From: Sphingomonas endophytica
GTDB lineage: Bacteria > Pseudomonadota > Alphaproteobacteria > Sphingomonadales > Sphingomonadaceae
DNA length: 32,140 nt
Assembly (NCBI RefSeq): GCF_001476895.1
Contig: NZ_LDTB01000043.1
Location: forward strand, 1 to 32,140
Direction of reading: 5' to 3'
The number at the start of each line of letters is the position of its first letter. Position 1 is the first letter of the stretch. Of the stretch, positions 1 to 8,600 are shown piece after piece. Under the pieces are notes generated by a model, which saw only the letters and a program-made list of their open reading frames with translations, had not been told where the DNA came from and did not search any database. The position numbers and the translations under genes were made by a program.

Positions 1-640
1 GGGATGCCGGGGCCTGGCGATAGGCGCCCTCGGCGATGATGAGCTGGTGTTCGCCGGTGCCGTCGGTGCCCAGGATGAAACGCGCCGTCCCGTCCGCATC
101 GACCTCGATCGCGGTTGCGGTGCCGGCGTCGCCGAACAGCATCGCCGTGCTCCGGTCATCGGGGTCGACGGTCTTGGTGATCGTGTCCCCGACCAGCAGC
201 AAGGCCCGCCGCGCCGCGCCCGATGCGACGGTGGTCATCGCCAGCCACAACCCATAGGGATAGCCCGAACAGCCCAGATTGACGTCGAACGCCAGCACCT
301 GCCGCCCCAGCCCCAGCCGCCCCTGCAACGCACACGCGGTTGCGGGCAGGCGGTAATCGGGGGTCTGGGTGACGAAGAACAGCGCATCGACGCTATCGCG
401 TTCCCAGCCCAGCCGGTCGAGCAGCGTCTCCGCGGCGCGCTGGCACAGGTCGGCGGTGGTGGTCGCCTCGTCCGACCAGCGGCGCGCGCGCACGCCCGTC
501 ATCTTCTCGATATCAGCGGCCTTGTCGCCGAACCGTGCATGAAAGGGGGCATTGTCGACCACCCGCCCGGGCACGCACGACACGACACCGGCGATCCGGC
601 TGCCCGTGACGGTGACGGAGCGTCCCGGCACCTTCGTCAT
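1..640 (-). CDS. 3-oxoacyl-ACP synthase III family protein (KAS III/FabH-like), C-terminus beyond window
   Basis: The reading frame starts at ATG 640-638 on the minus strand and runs off the left edge, giving 213 residues of a protein that is usually about 330-350 long. KAS III enzymes condense an acyl-CoA starter with malonyl-ACP in the cytosol. The nucleophile region NLGCSGYPYG is present with Cys124, and FGDAGTATAIE and LGTDGTGEHQLI match conserved thiolase-fold segments. The catalytic His and Asn would lie in the missing part. The start overlaps the stop of the upstream ACP gene (ATGA, 4 bp), so the two are translationally coupled. It is a paralogue of the KAS III at 876-1916. Family assignment is firm. 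The substrate is unknown, and a role in acylating a polysaccharide sugar is inference from context. Confidence 0.9.
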   Translation of the reverse strand, partial: MTKVPGRSVTVTGSRIAGVVSCVPGRVVDNAPFHARFGDKAADIEKMTGVRARRWSDEATTTADLCQRAAETLLDRLGWERDSVDALFFVTQTPDYRLPATACALQGRLGLGRQVLAFDVNLGCSGYPYGLWLAMTTVASGAARRALLLVGDTITKTVDPDDRSTAMLFGDAGTATAIEVDADGTARFILGTDGTGEHQLIIAEGAYRQAPAS

Positions 641-852
641 TCGGCTGCGGCAGCCAATGCCTCGACCTGGCCCACCGTCCGGCACTGCGCAAGGGCGTCG
701 GGGCTGACCGAGCGGTCGTGAATTTCGTCGATCAGGGCGATGGTCGACACGATCGCCAGCGAATCCCACGCCTCGCCCAGTTCAAGATCCGGGCCGACCT
801 CGGACACGTCGACGTCCAGGATCTCGGCCATTCCTTCGTAGAACTCCGACAT
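637..852 (-). CDS. Acyl carrier protein
   Basis: A 71-residue acidic protein with the ACP phosphopantetheine site: the segment AWDSLAIV places the modified serine at Ser31. ACPs carry growing acyl chains as thioesters and dock on KAS enzymes through their acidic helix II. The length is close to the usual 75-85 residues, though a little short at the N-terminus. A good ribosome binding site (AGGAAG) lies about 7 nt before the ATG. It sits between two KAS III genes: 23 bp after the upstream one and with a 4-bp overlap into the downstream one. This arrangement suggests a dedicated carrier for a special acyl group rather than the housekeeping AcpP, whose gene usually sits with fabD/fabG/fabF. Confidence 0.9.
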   Translation of the reverse strand: MSEFYEGMAEILDVDVSEVGPDLELGEAWDSLAIVSTIALIDEIHDRSVSPDALAQCRTVGQVEALAAAAE

Positions 853-875
853 TCACTCTCTTCCTGTTTGGAGGG

Positions 876-1916
876 TCAGAACCCCACTAGCGCGCCGGCC
901 CATGACAGGCCAACGCCAAAACCCAGCACCATCACCCGCGACCCGACCGGCAGGCGCCCCGCCGCCAGCTCCTGCTCGAGGACGAAGGGGATCGTCGAGG
1001 ATACGGTGTTGCCGATCATCTCGTACCGGCGGGGCATGCGTGCATCGTCGAGGCCGATCTTCTTCTGCAAGGCGTCGAGCATGAACTTGTTGGCCTGGTG
1101 AAGGACCACGGCCGTCAGGTCGTCGGGTGTCACCTCCGCCTTTTCCAGGAGCGCACGGAAGGTGCGCGGCACCTCGCGCAGGGTGAAGGTGAGGACCGCA
1201 CCGCCATCCATGAACAGGCTGTCGTCACTGCGGACATTGCCGGACCGGTCCTCCCGCTCGACCGCGGTGGCCGCGCTGCGGGGCAAGCGAAACCCGCCGG
1301 CGGGCACGATCAGCCGGTCGGCACCCCCACCATCCGTTCCGAACACGAACGGGCCGATCGATCCGCCGGCCACATCCTCGCTGGTGACGATTGTCGCCGC
1401 GGCACCATCGCCGAACAGGGTCCGCACGCTCTTGTCGCCACGATGGATGTACTTCGAATATGTATCGGCGGTGACCAGCAGCACCGTCGCCGCAGTCCCC
1501 GCCGCGATCAGCCCCGCCGCCAGCGACAGGCCATAGACGAACCCCGAACAGCCGAGATTGACGTCGAGCGCGCCGATACCGGTCGGCAATCCCAGCCGGT
1601 GTTGCAGGATACACGCCGATGTCGGCAGGACATGGTCGGGGGCCTGCGTGCACAGGATGATGAAATCGACCCGGTTCCGCCATTGCGGTGCCTGATCGAA
1701 CAGCGCGGCGCAGGCGCCGGCGGCCAGATCCAGCGCCGTCTCGTCGTCCGCGGCGATGCGGCGTTCGCGGATCCCCGTCTTGTCGAGGATCTTGTCGGCC
1801 GGCCAGTCGGGAAACGCGGCCGCCAGATCGGCATTCGACAGCACCCGCGACGGCAGGTGCGTCGCGATGGCGGCGATGCGGGCGGGAACGCCGGGCGATG
1901 GATGGAGCGCAGTCAT
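876..1916 (-). CDS. 3-oxoacyl-ACP synthase III family protein (KAS III/FabH-like)
   Basis: Full-length KAS III of 346 residues. All three catalytic residues can be seen: Cys123 in NLGCSGFVYG, His273 in VVLHQANKFML and Asn303 in GNTVSSTIP. It should therefore be an active condensing enzyme using ACP-bound extender units. The C-terminal FGVGLSWAGALV is also typical. The ATG at 1916 follows a 71-bp gap after the phosphoglycosyl transferase gene. No clear Shine-Dalgarno sequence is visible, so the exact start is less certain than the rest. It is followed by the ACP and the second KAS III. Housekeeping FabH is an alternative but unlikely: two KAS III genes flank a private ACP inside a sugar gene cluster, as in viosamine-type glycosylation islands that make 3-hydroxyacyl amino sugars. 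Confidence 0.92.
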   Translation of the reverse strand: MTALHPSPGVPARIAAIATHLPSRVLSNADLAAAFPDWPADKILDKTGIRERRIAADDETALDLAAGACAALFDQAPQWRNRVDFIILCTQAPDHVLPTSACILQHRLGLPTGIGALDVNLGCSGFVYGLSLAAGLIAAGTAATVLLVTADTYSKYIHRGDKSVRTLFGDGAAATIVTSEDVAGGSIGPFVFGTDGGGADRLIVPAGGFRLPRSAATAVEREDRSGNVRSDDSLFMDGGAVLTFTLREVPRTFRALLEKAEVTPDDLTAVVLHQANKFMLDALQKKIGLDDARMPRRYEMIGNTVSSTIPFVLEQELAAGRLPVGSRVMVLGFGVGLSWAGALVGF

Positions 1917-1987
1917 GTCGGTGTATCAGGTGCCGGACCCTAACGGGCATCGCCCGAGGCGTCCAGTTGACGGCAGCGCCAGACGGA

Positions 1988-2608
1988 TCACTGCGTCGAC
2001 CCGGGCGGGGTGTCGCGTGCGGTGCCCATGAATTCGGGCATGGTGGCATCGCCCGCTGCGCTGATCCCCCGACGCCGCAGCACCTTGTCGGCGGTCATCA
2101 CCAGGATGCGCAGATCGAGCAGCAACGAGCGATGGTCGACGTACCAGAGGTCGAGCGCGAACTTCTCGTCCCAGGTCAGCGCGTTGCGGCCGCGGACCTG
2201 CGCCCAGCCGGTCAGCCCGGGCCGCACGTCGTGGCGTCGCGCCTGCTCGGGAGAGTAGCGGTCGAGATAGGCCATCAGCAGCGGGCGCGGCCCAACCAAG
2301 CTCATGTCGCCCCGCAAGACGTTCCACAGCTGGGGCAATTCGTCGAGGCTGGTCGCCCGCAGCGTGCGACCGAAGCCGGTCAGCCGTTCGCCATCAGGCA
2401 GGGGACGGCCATCGCGCCCGATCGCGTCCCGCATGGTACGGAACTTGACCAGGTTGAAGGGGCGGGCGTCCCGGCCGGGACGCACCTGCCGGAACAGCAC
2501 CGGACGTCCCATCGTCCGCCCGACCATCAGCGCCACGACGACGATCACCGGCGACAGGACGATCAACGCGGTGCCCGCGATCAGCAGGTCAAGCGCGCGC
2601 TTGATCAT
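1988..2608 (-). CDS. Initiating sugar-phosphate transferase (PglC-type phosphoglycosyl transferase)
   Basis: A 206-residue bacterial sugar transferase. It moves a sugar-1-phosphate from a UDP-sugar to undecaprenyl phosphate at the inner face of the membrane, which starts each repeat unit. Visible features are an N-terminal hydrophobic segment (about residues 7-29, a re-entrant helix in this family), KFRTM at 55-59, the catalytic Asp89-Glu90 pair in LDELPQLWNVL, SLVGPRP near 103-109, and GLTGWAQVRGRN at 131-142. The length matches the small monotopic PglC-like class rather than the large WbaP/WcaJ class. Its ATG overlaps the aminotransferase stop by one base (TGATG), so the two are coupled. 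With an aminotransferase next door, a bacillosamine-type (4-amino-4,6-dideoxy-GlcNAc) sugar is the likely substrate. Confidence 0.9.
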   Translation of the reverse strand: MIKRALDLLIAGTALIVLSPVIVVVALMVGRTMGRPVLFRQVRPGRDARPFNLVKFRTMRDAIGRDGRPLPDGERLTGFGRTLRATSLDELPQLWNVLRGDMSLVGPRPLLMAYLDRYSPEQARRHDVRPGLTGWAQVRGRNALTWDEKFALDLWYVDHRSLLLDLRILVMTADKVLRRRGISAAGDATMPEFMGTARDTPPGSTQ

Positions 2609-3780
2609 CACGCCGTCCGGATGAGATCGCGGACGACGCCGGCAACGCGCGCGACGTCCGCGTCCGTCATCGCCGACCCGGACGGCAGGCACAGCCCCTG
2701 AGCGAAGCAGCGATCGGCGACGCTGCCACCGATCGCCCGCGCGGTCGCGAAAACCGGCTGGGCGTGCATCGGCTTCCACAACGGCCTCGCCTCGATTCCG
2801 GCGGCATCCAGCGCCAGCCGCACGACCTCCCGGTCGGTGCCCGCGGTCGCCGGATCGATGCGGATCGTGGTCAGCCAGCGATTGGCCCGCATCCCGGTCG
2901 CCTCCGGGCTCAATCGCACCCCCGGCAGGTCGCCGATCAGCTCACGATACAGCGCATGGATCGCCCGACGCCGGTCGACCCGCTCCGCCAGCACGGTCAG
3001 CTGCCCGACGCCGATCGCCGCGCATACGTTGCTGAGCCGGTAATTGTAGCCGGTCGTCGTATGCTCGTAATGCGGCGCAGGGTCGCGTGCCTGGGTCGAC
3101 AGGAAGCGCGCCCGGGCGATCGCCTCGCCGTCCGGGCTGGCCAGCGCCCCGCCGCCCGACGTCGTGATGATCTTGTTGCCGTTGAACGACAGGATCGCGT
3201 AATCGGCGCCGTGACCGGCATGACGGCCGTCGCGATACCCGCCCACCGCTTCGGCGGCATCGCTGATCCAGGCAAAGCCGAACCGGTCGGCCAGTCCGCG
3301 CATCCGGACGGCGTCGACGACATGGCCGTAAAGGTCGGTGGTGATGACGACCCTCGGAAGCGCGCCCTCCCACTCCGCCTCGATCAGCGCCCGTTCCAGG
3401 AGATCGCAGTCGATGAGGAACATCTCGTCCTCGATGTCGACGAAGACCGGCACGCCACCCAGATAGAGGATCGGAGCGACCCCGCCGATGAAGGTCATCG
3501 TCGAGCCCCATACGGCATCGCCCGGAACGACCCCGACCAGCCGCAACGCCAGGTGGAGCGCCGCCGTGCCGCTCGACAGCGCGGCGACATGGCCGATCCC
3601 GGTCAGCCGTTCCAGGTCGCGTTCAAACCGATCCACCATCGGCCCGGTCGGGGCGATCCAGTTGGTATCGAATACCTCGGTCACCAGGTCGCGTTCGCCG
3701 CCACCCATGTGCGGTGCGGAAAGCAGGATACGGTCGGTCAAGGCATCGCCTGTCATTGGGCCTGTCATCGGGCCTGTCAT
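2608..3780 (-). CDS. PLP-dependent nucleotide-sugar aminotransferase (DegT/DnrJ/EryC1/StrS family, PglE-like)
   Basis: A 390-residue sugar aminotransferase with the family marks: an N-terminal segment LLSAPHMGGGE, SSGTAALHLALR (PLP phosphate region, about 69-80), DAAEAVGG (Asp174, contacts the PLP ring nitrogen) and SFNGNKIITTSGGG (Lys203, forms the internal aldimine). It should transfer an amino group from glutamate to C4 of UDP-4-keto-6-deoxy-GlcNAc. The WbpM/PglF-like dehydratase at 18381-20435 can supply that ketosugar. Three in-frame ATGs (3780, 3768, 3756) are created by a 12-bp tandem repeat, and homology begins only after the third, so the first residues may not be translated. No strong Shine-Dalgarno sequence picks among them. 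No PglD-like acetyltransferase is present in the window. Confidence 0.9.
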   Translation of the reverse strand: MTGPMTGPMTGDALTDRILLSAPHMGGGERDLVTEVFDTNWIAPTGPMVDRFERDLERLTGIGHVAALSSGTAALHLALRLVGVVPGDAVWGSTMTFIGGVAPILYLGGVPVFVDIEDEMFLIDCDLLERALIEAEWEGALPRVVITTDLYGHVVDAVRMRGLADRFGFAWISDAAEAVGGYRDGRHAGHGADYAILSFNGNKIITTSGGGALASPDGEAIARARFLSTQARDPAPHYEHTTTGYNYRLSNVCAAIGVGQLTVLAERVDRRRAIHALYRELIGDLPGVRLSPEATGMRANRWLTTIRIDPATAGTDREVVRLALDAAGIEARPLWKPMHAQPVFATARAIGGSVADRCFAQGLCLPSGSAMTDADVARVAGVVRDLIRTA

Positions 3781-3784
3781 TGAG
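3749..3784 (-). repeat. Three tandem 12-bp repeats carrying start codons
   Basis: Three near-identical 12-bp units (CCTGTCATTGGG, CCTGTCATCGGG, CCTGTCATTGAG on the plus strand) lie back to back. On the minus strand each gives an ATG followed by ACAGG, so the aminotransferase begins with a Met-Thr-Gly-Pro repeat. Twelve bases keep the frame, so a change in copy number would add or remove start codons without shifting the gene. Confidence 0.85.
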
Positions 3785-3815
3785 CGGTCACTCGGCGGAC
3801 CGCAATGGCCGGCCT

Positions 3816-3844
3816 GCGCGTACTCTTATGATCCCGTCTGTCAA
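3816..3844 (-). promoter_or_regulatory. Possible sigma-70-type promoter for the aminotransferase operon
   Basis: On the minus strand a perfect TTGACA (plus-strand 3839-3844) is followed, after 16-17 nt, by a poor -10 (TACGCG or ACGCGC). It sits about 35-60 bp upstream of the aminotransferase start codons, in the 169-bp gap between divergent genes. Only the -35 is convincing. Confidence 0.3.
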
Positions 3845-3949
3845 CACGGCGGGCTGGAAATATCCCGTCGCCTGTGCCTATCAGGCGGACGCAGCGAGGA
3901 CGAACGCCATGGCCCCAGATCAGACCAGCGACGCCGGGCCGGGGGTCGG

Positions 3950-5512
3950 ATGACGCAGAACCCTGATACCGGCCGGCGCGCCCTGCTGGGGGCAGCCGCG
4001 ATCATGCCGCTGCTCACCGCATCCAGCAGCCCCGGCGCGCCCCCGCCATCGGTCGGCACCGGGCGTATCGCCGGGCTGATCGCCGTGACCGATCACGGCG
4101 CGGTAGGCGACGGCATCGCCGACGATCATGCTGCGATCACCCGCGCCATCGCCGCCGCCCGGGCGCAGGGCGGCGGCACCGTCATCCTGCCCCATGCCGG
4201 CCCGTGGCGCGTATCCGCCCCGATCGAGATCGCCGACGACGTCACCTTGACGGGAACGGTCCAGCACACCGTCGTGAAGCAGACCGGGGGCGATGGCGAC
4301 GCCGTCATCACCGGTCGCGACAAGGCGCGTTTCCGGATCGCGAACCTGACCCTGATCGGCACCCGGCCGCCGGGCGGTCGGGGCGCCGGTGGCTCCGCCT
4401 GCGACGGCATCGCGCTGCAGGGATGCAGTTATTTCGACATCGACACCGTCCGTGCCGACTATTGCCGCCACGGTTTCCGGTTCCGGGAATGCTTCACCTT
4501 CGGGGTCGCGCAGGCGACCGCGTTGCGCTGTGCTTCCTATGGGTTCGCGCTGTCGGACGGCTGCACCTCGTTCGTCCTGCGCAACACGACGTCATGGGGC
4601 TGCGGCGGCGGTTGGAGTATCGCCGGATGCGCCTATGGCAGCCTGACGGGCTGCGCGTGCGACCTGTCGGACGCCGGTGGCAAGCCGGGCGATCCCTTCG
4701 GCGACAGTGGCGGCGACTATCGTCGCCCGGCCTTCATCTTCGATCTGTCGGGGTCCAAGGGGATCGCGATCATCGCGCCGGGATGCGAGAACTGCAATTC
4801 GCCCTGGCTCTATGCCGAGGGTACGCAGGCGACGATCCTCAGTCCCTTCATCTTCGGGATGGAGGCGCATACCCCCGACTGGCGGCTGATCCAGCTGCGC
4901 GGGGCGGATTCCTATTCGAACGTCACCATCGTCAACCCGTTCGGGTTCGATGCCGTCGCCAACCCGGCCGGGGCCGGCACGGCGATCCTGATCGAGAACC
5001 CGCAGCGCCAGCGCCTCTTCCTGTCGGGGCGATGGCGGGTCAACGCCTTTGACGGCGGGCGGGCCTATCCGTCGAAGGGGCTGGTCGTCGAAGGACAGCA
5101 GACCCTGCTCGATTATACCGCGGTCACGATGACGCCGGGCGGCACGCGCCTGTTGTCGCCCCATCCCGACGACCGGGCCAGCGTGACGGTCGAAGGTCTG
5201 CGCAAGTCCCTGCATCTGGTCCGTGGCGGTACCGGGCTGTTCCAGCTGCCAGTGCCGGCGGAGGGGCTGTTCCACCTCGTCGCGCAGGGACGCTGTTCGA
5301 TGCCGGGCGGCGCGACCTTCGCCGTGCTGCCCCGACCGGGGGCTCCCCCCGCCAGACGATGGCAGGAGACGGGCAGCGGAATCGCGATCGACGAATGGTT
5401 CTATCTCCCGCCCGGCGGATCGCAGACGGGGATGCTGACGATCGCGCTGCAACCCGGCGCCCGTGTCGACCTGGAGACGCTGGTCATGACCTGCGTCGAG
5501 GGGCAGGTCTGA
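3950..5512 (+). CDS. Exported right-handed beta-helix protein (pectate-lyase-3/GH28-like fold), probable polysaccharide-acting
   Basis: A 520-residue protein starting at ATG 3950. It begins with a twin-arginine signal (TGRRALLGAAA, Arg9-Arg10) and a hydrophobic stretch, then VTDHGAVGDGIADDHAAITRA (about 47-67), the standard entry into pectate-lyase-3 type beta-helices. The middle is rich in short beta-strand repeats and cysteines. The C-terminal about 170 residues look like a separate beta-rich domain. Proteins of this fold in polysaccharide clusters are lyases, hydrolases or epimerases for the polymer being made. No catalytic residues can be assigned with confidence here, so enzyme activity is inference. 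It is transcribed alone, divergent from the aminotransferase and convergent with the RTX gene. The longer upstream open frame is not used because it lacks a signal peptide. Confidence 0.8.
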   Translation: MTQNPDTGRRALLGAAAIMPLLTASSSPGAPPPSVGTGRIAGLIAVTDHGAVGDGIADDHAAITRAIAAARAQGGGTVILPHAGPWRVSAPIEIADDVTLTGTVQHTVVKQTGGDGDAVITGRDKARFRIANLTLIGTRPPGGRGAGGSACDGIALQGCSYFDIDTVRADYCRHGFRFRECFTFGVAQATALRCASYGFALSDGCTSFVLRNTTSWGCGGGWSIAGCAYGSLTGCACDLSDAGGKPGDPFGDSGGDYRRPAFIFDLSGSKGIAIIAPGCENCNSPWLYAEGTQATILSPFIFGMEAHTPDWRLIQLRGADSYSNVTIVNPFGFDAVANPAGAGTAILIENPQRQRLFLSGRWRVNAFDGGRAYPSKGLVVEGQQTLLDYTAVTMTPGGTRLLSPHPDDRASVTVEGLRKSLHLVRGGTGLFQLPVPAEGLFHLVAQGRCSMPGGATFAVLPRPGAPPARRWQETGSGIAIDEWFYLPPGGSQTGMLTIALQPGARVDLETLVMTCVEGQV

Positions 5513-5543
5513 CGACGGACGCCGCCCGTCGGCCGGTTTGCAA

Positions 5544-5589
5544 CCGCGTGTCGCGGCGGGACCGTGACGATGGGCCCGGTCGCCGCCGC
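5544..5589. terminator. Possible bidirectional terminator between convergent genes
   Basis: The 98-bp gap between the beta-helix gene and the RTX gene holds a small perfect stem (CCGCG-TGT-CGCGG, 5544-5556). An overlapping longer imperfect stem pairs about 5553-5563 with 5578-5589 (GCGGCGGGACC with GGTCGCCGCCGC). There is no T-tract, so it is only a candidate. Confidence 0.3.
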
Positions 5590-5610
5590 CACGCGATCAT
5601 CAGCCCATTC

Positions 5611-8600
5611 TCAGATGGACGACGTCGGCAACGTCGAGGAGAGCCCGTAGAAATCGGTCGCCGCCAGGACATAACCGTTCGTGGCGATTTCCAGCGAGAA
5701 GTCTGCCCGTCCGTCGCCATCGGTGTCGCCATCGGCATACCAAAGGCCGCTCTGCTGATAGAGTCGCAGCTGCCCGGCACCGCTGAACGCCGCCGAGCCG
5801 ATAAAGGTAAAGCCCTGAACGCCGCCAGCCGCCTGGTTGGCGTCGATGGCGGTAAGGTCGATCTTGTCACCGCGCTGGAAATCCTGGACGAGGTCGCGTT
5901 CGGTCGTCGTCGAATCCGAGGCACTGGCGAAGAAGAAGACGTCCGCCCCCGCCCCGCCGTTCAGGATGTCGCGGCCCGTCCCGCCAAGGAGATAGTCGGC
6001 CCCGTCCTGCCCGTTCAGCTGGTCGTCGCCCGCGCCGCCCACGATCATGTCGTTGCCGCTGCCGCCATAGAGGAAGTCGACACCGGCACCGCCGTCCAGC
6101 CGGTCATTGCCGTCCTGGCCGTATAGCCCGTCGCCGTCGTCCTCGCCGAACAGCTGGTCGTCCTCGGCACCGCCCAGCAGCAGGTCGGCCCCCGCACCGC
6201 CAAAGAGGAAATCCGCCCCGGCCCCGCCATCGAGACGATCGTCGCCGTCCTGGCCGTACAGGCTGTCGCCGTCCGCCTCACCAAACAGCTGATCGGCGCC
6301 GCCGCCCCCCAGGATGGTGTCGCTGCCATAGTCGCCATACAGATAATCGACGCCCGCCCCGCCATCGAGATAGTCGTTGCCCGATTGTCCGTAGAGACTG
6401 TCCTGGCCCTCGCCACCCTCGATCAGATCGTTGTCGCCTCCGCCCAGCAACAGGTCGTTGCCGGCATCGCCCGACAACTGGTCCGCACCGAAGCCGCCGC
6501 TCAGCACGTCGCCGCCGTCGCCGCCGTACAGCTGGTCGTTGCCGTTCTCGCCGATCAGGTAATCATCGTCGCCCTGCCCCATCAGCAGGTCTTCGCCCTC
6601 GCCGCCGCTCAGCTGGTCATTGCCCGCGCCGCCCAGCAGCACATCGCTGCCGTTGCCGCCGTACAGCATGTCCTCGCCGGTGCCGCCATCAAGCCGGTCG
6701 TTGCCGTCCTGACCGTAGAGGCCGTCGTGATCCTCGTCGCCATAGAGCTGGTCGTCCTCGGTTCCGCCGAGCAGCGTGTCGCCCCCGGCACCGCCATAAA
6801 GGACGTCGCCGCCCGCCGCGCCGTCCAGCATGTCGCTGCCGTCCTGGCCGTACAGCGCATCGGCATCGGCCTCGCCGCGCAGCTGGTCGTTGCCGCTGCC
6901 GCCCAGCATCAGGTCGGCGCCCGTCCCGCCGAACAGCATATCCACCCCGACCCCACCGTCGATCCGGTCGTTACCGGCCCCGCCGTAGAGTTCGTCGCTG
7001 CCGTCCTCTCCGTAAAGCTGATCGTCGCCATCGCCCCCGATCACCAGGTCGGCGCCCGCGCCGGCATATACGACGTCGCGCCCCGCGCCGCCATCAATGC
7101 GGTCGTTGCCACCGCCGGCATACATCTCGTCATTGCCGCCGAGCCCGAACAGCGCGTCGTTCATGCCGGTGCCGACCAGCACCCCGCCCGTTGCCATGGC
7201 GTGGAAGTCGTTGTCGCGGATCTGCACGCGCACGATGGTGGAATCGCTGCCGCTGTCGAACACCTGTCCGGAGGCGGTCACCCGGATCGCGATCGTCTCC
7301 TCGCCCTCCTGCTCGAAATCGTCACGGATCGTGACGATCGGCAGGGTGATGACATAGTCACCGGCGGGCGATTGCGAGATCGAATAGCGCGACGAGGAAA
7401 TCGGAATGATGACGTCGGTGCCATCAGTGGCGGTCGAGTCCGACATGACATAGGCAAGCGACACGGTGGTCGCCGCGGTCGTTACGTTGCGCAGCGTCAA
7501 CGTCATCGGGAGCGACGCGTCGTTACCCTCCATGACATAGCTCGGCGCGGTGACCGTCGCCGAAGCGGCCAGGTTGCGGTCGATAATCTGAAAGCTGGTC
7601 TGGATACCAAGCCGGGTAAGATCGCTGGCGTAGTAGTAGCTGGTATTACCCGCCTTGTCCGAGACGCTGACCGACGAGATCGTGTAGGTTCCCGATCCCG
7701 ATGCTGAATCGACGAACGTGCTGCCCGACGAATAGCCATCGGCAAACGAATCTACCGCGTCGCTTGCCGTCATATAATTGATGTTGCCGGACGTACCCTG
7801 CCACCTTTTATCAAAGCTGACGAAGATGCTGCTCACACCTGCACCCACATCGGTCGCACCCGCCGTGAAGGTGATCGACTGACCGCCATTTGTTATATCG
7901 ACAGACGATGGAAAGACGAGCGACGTCAATCGTGGTGCTGTCGTGTCGGCGACTGTATTGCCGGTAATGGTGAAGCTGGTCTGGATACCAAGCCGGGACA
8001 GATCGCTGGCGTAGTAGTAGCTGGTATTACCTGCCTTGTCCGAGACACTGACCGACGAGATCGTGTAGGTTCCCGATCCCGATGCCGAGTCGACGAACGT
8101 GCTGCTCGACGAATAGCCATCCGCAAACGAATCTATCGCATCGCTTGCCCTCATATAATTGGTGTTGCCGGACGTACCCTGCCAGCTTTTATCAAAGTTG
8201 ACGAAGATGCTATCGACACCCAGACCCACATCGGTCGCACCGGCCGTGAAGGTGATCGACTGACCACCATTACGAACGTCCACCGACGATGGAAAGACAA
8301 GTGACGTCAATTGTGGTGCAGTCGTGTCCGCCACTGCATTGCTGACGATGGTGAAGCTGGTCTGGATACCGAGCCGGATCAGATCGCTATAATAGTAGTA
8401 ACTAGTATTGCCCGCCTTGTCCATAACACTGACCGATGAGATCGTGTAGGTCCCCGATCCCGATGCGGTATTAAAAAATATGCTGCTCGATGAATAGCCA
8501 TCCGCAAACGAATCTCTTAATTCGTATGCCGACATATAAGAAGTATTGTTGTACATGCCCTGCCAGCTTTTATCGAAGCTGACGAAGACGCTATCGACAC

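Noticed and set aside
1944..1956. Small hairpin CGGGC-ATC-GCCCG between the phosphoglycosyl transferase and KAS III genes
   Set aside because: Only a 5-bp stem without a T-tract; easily expected by chance in GC-rich DNA, so not called a terminator.
3488..3949. Upstream extension of the beta-helix open frame into the aminotransferase region
   Set aside because: It would overlap the well-supported aminotransferase and bury the twin-arginine signal inside the protein; ATG 3950 is the sensible start.
5938..7152. Regularly spaced repeats considered as a CRISPR array
   Set aside because: The 27-bp periodicity is coding (Gly-Gly-x-Gly-x-Asp nonapeptides in one open frame) with degenerate units and no spacers.
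6385..7707. Long plus-strand open frame opposite the RTX gene
   Set aside because: Its low-complexity Ala/Val-rich product is the mirror image of the RTX repeats; the minus strand shows clear domains.
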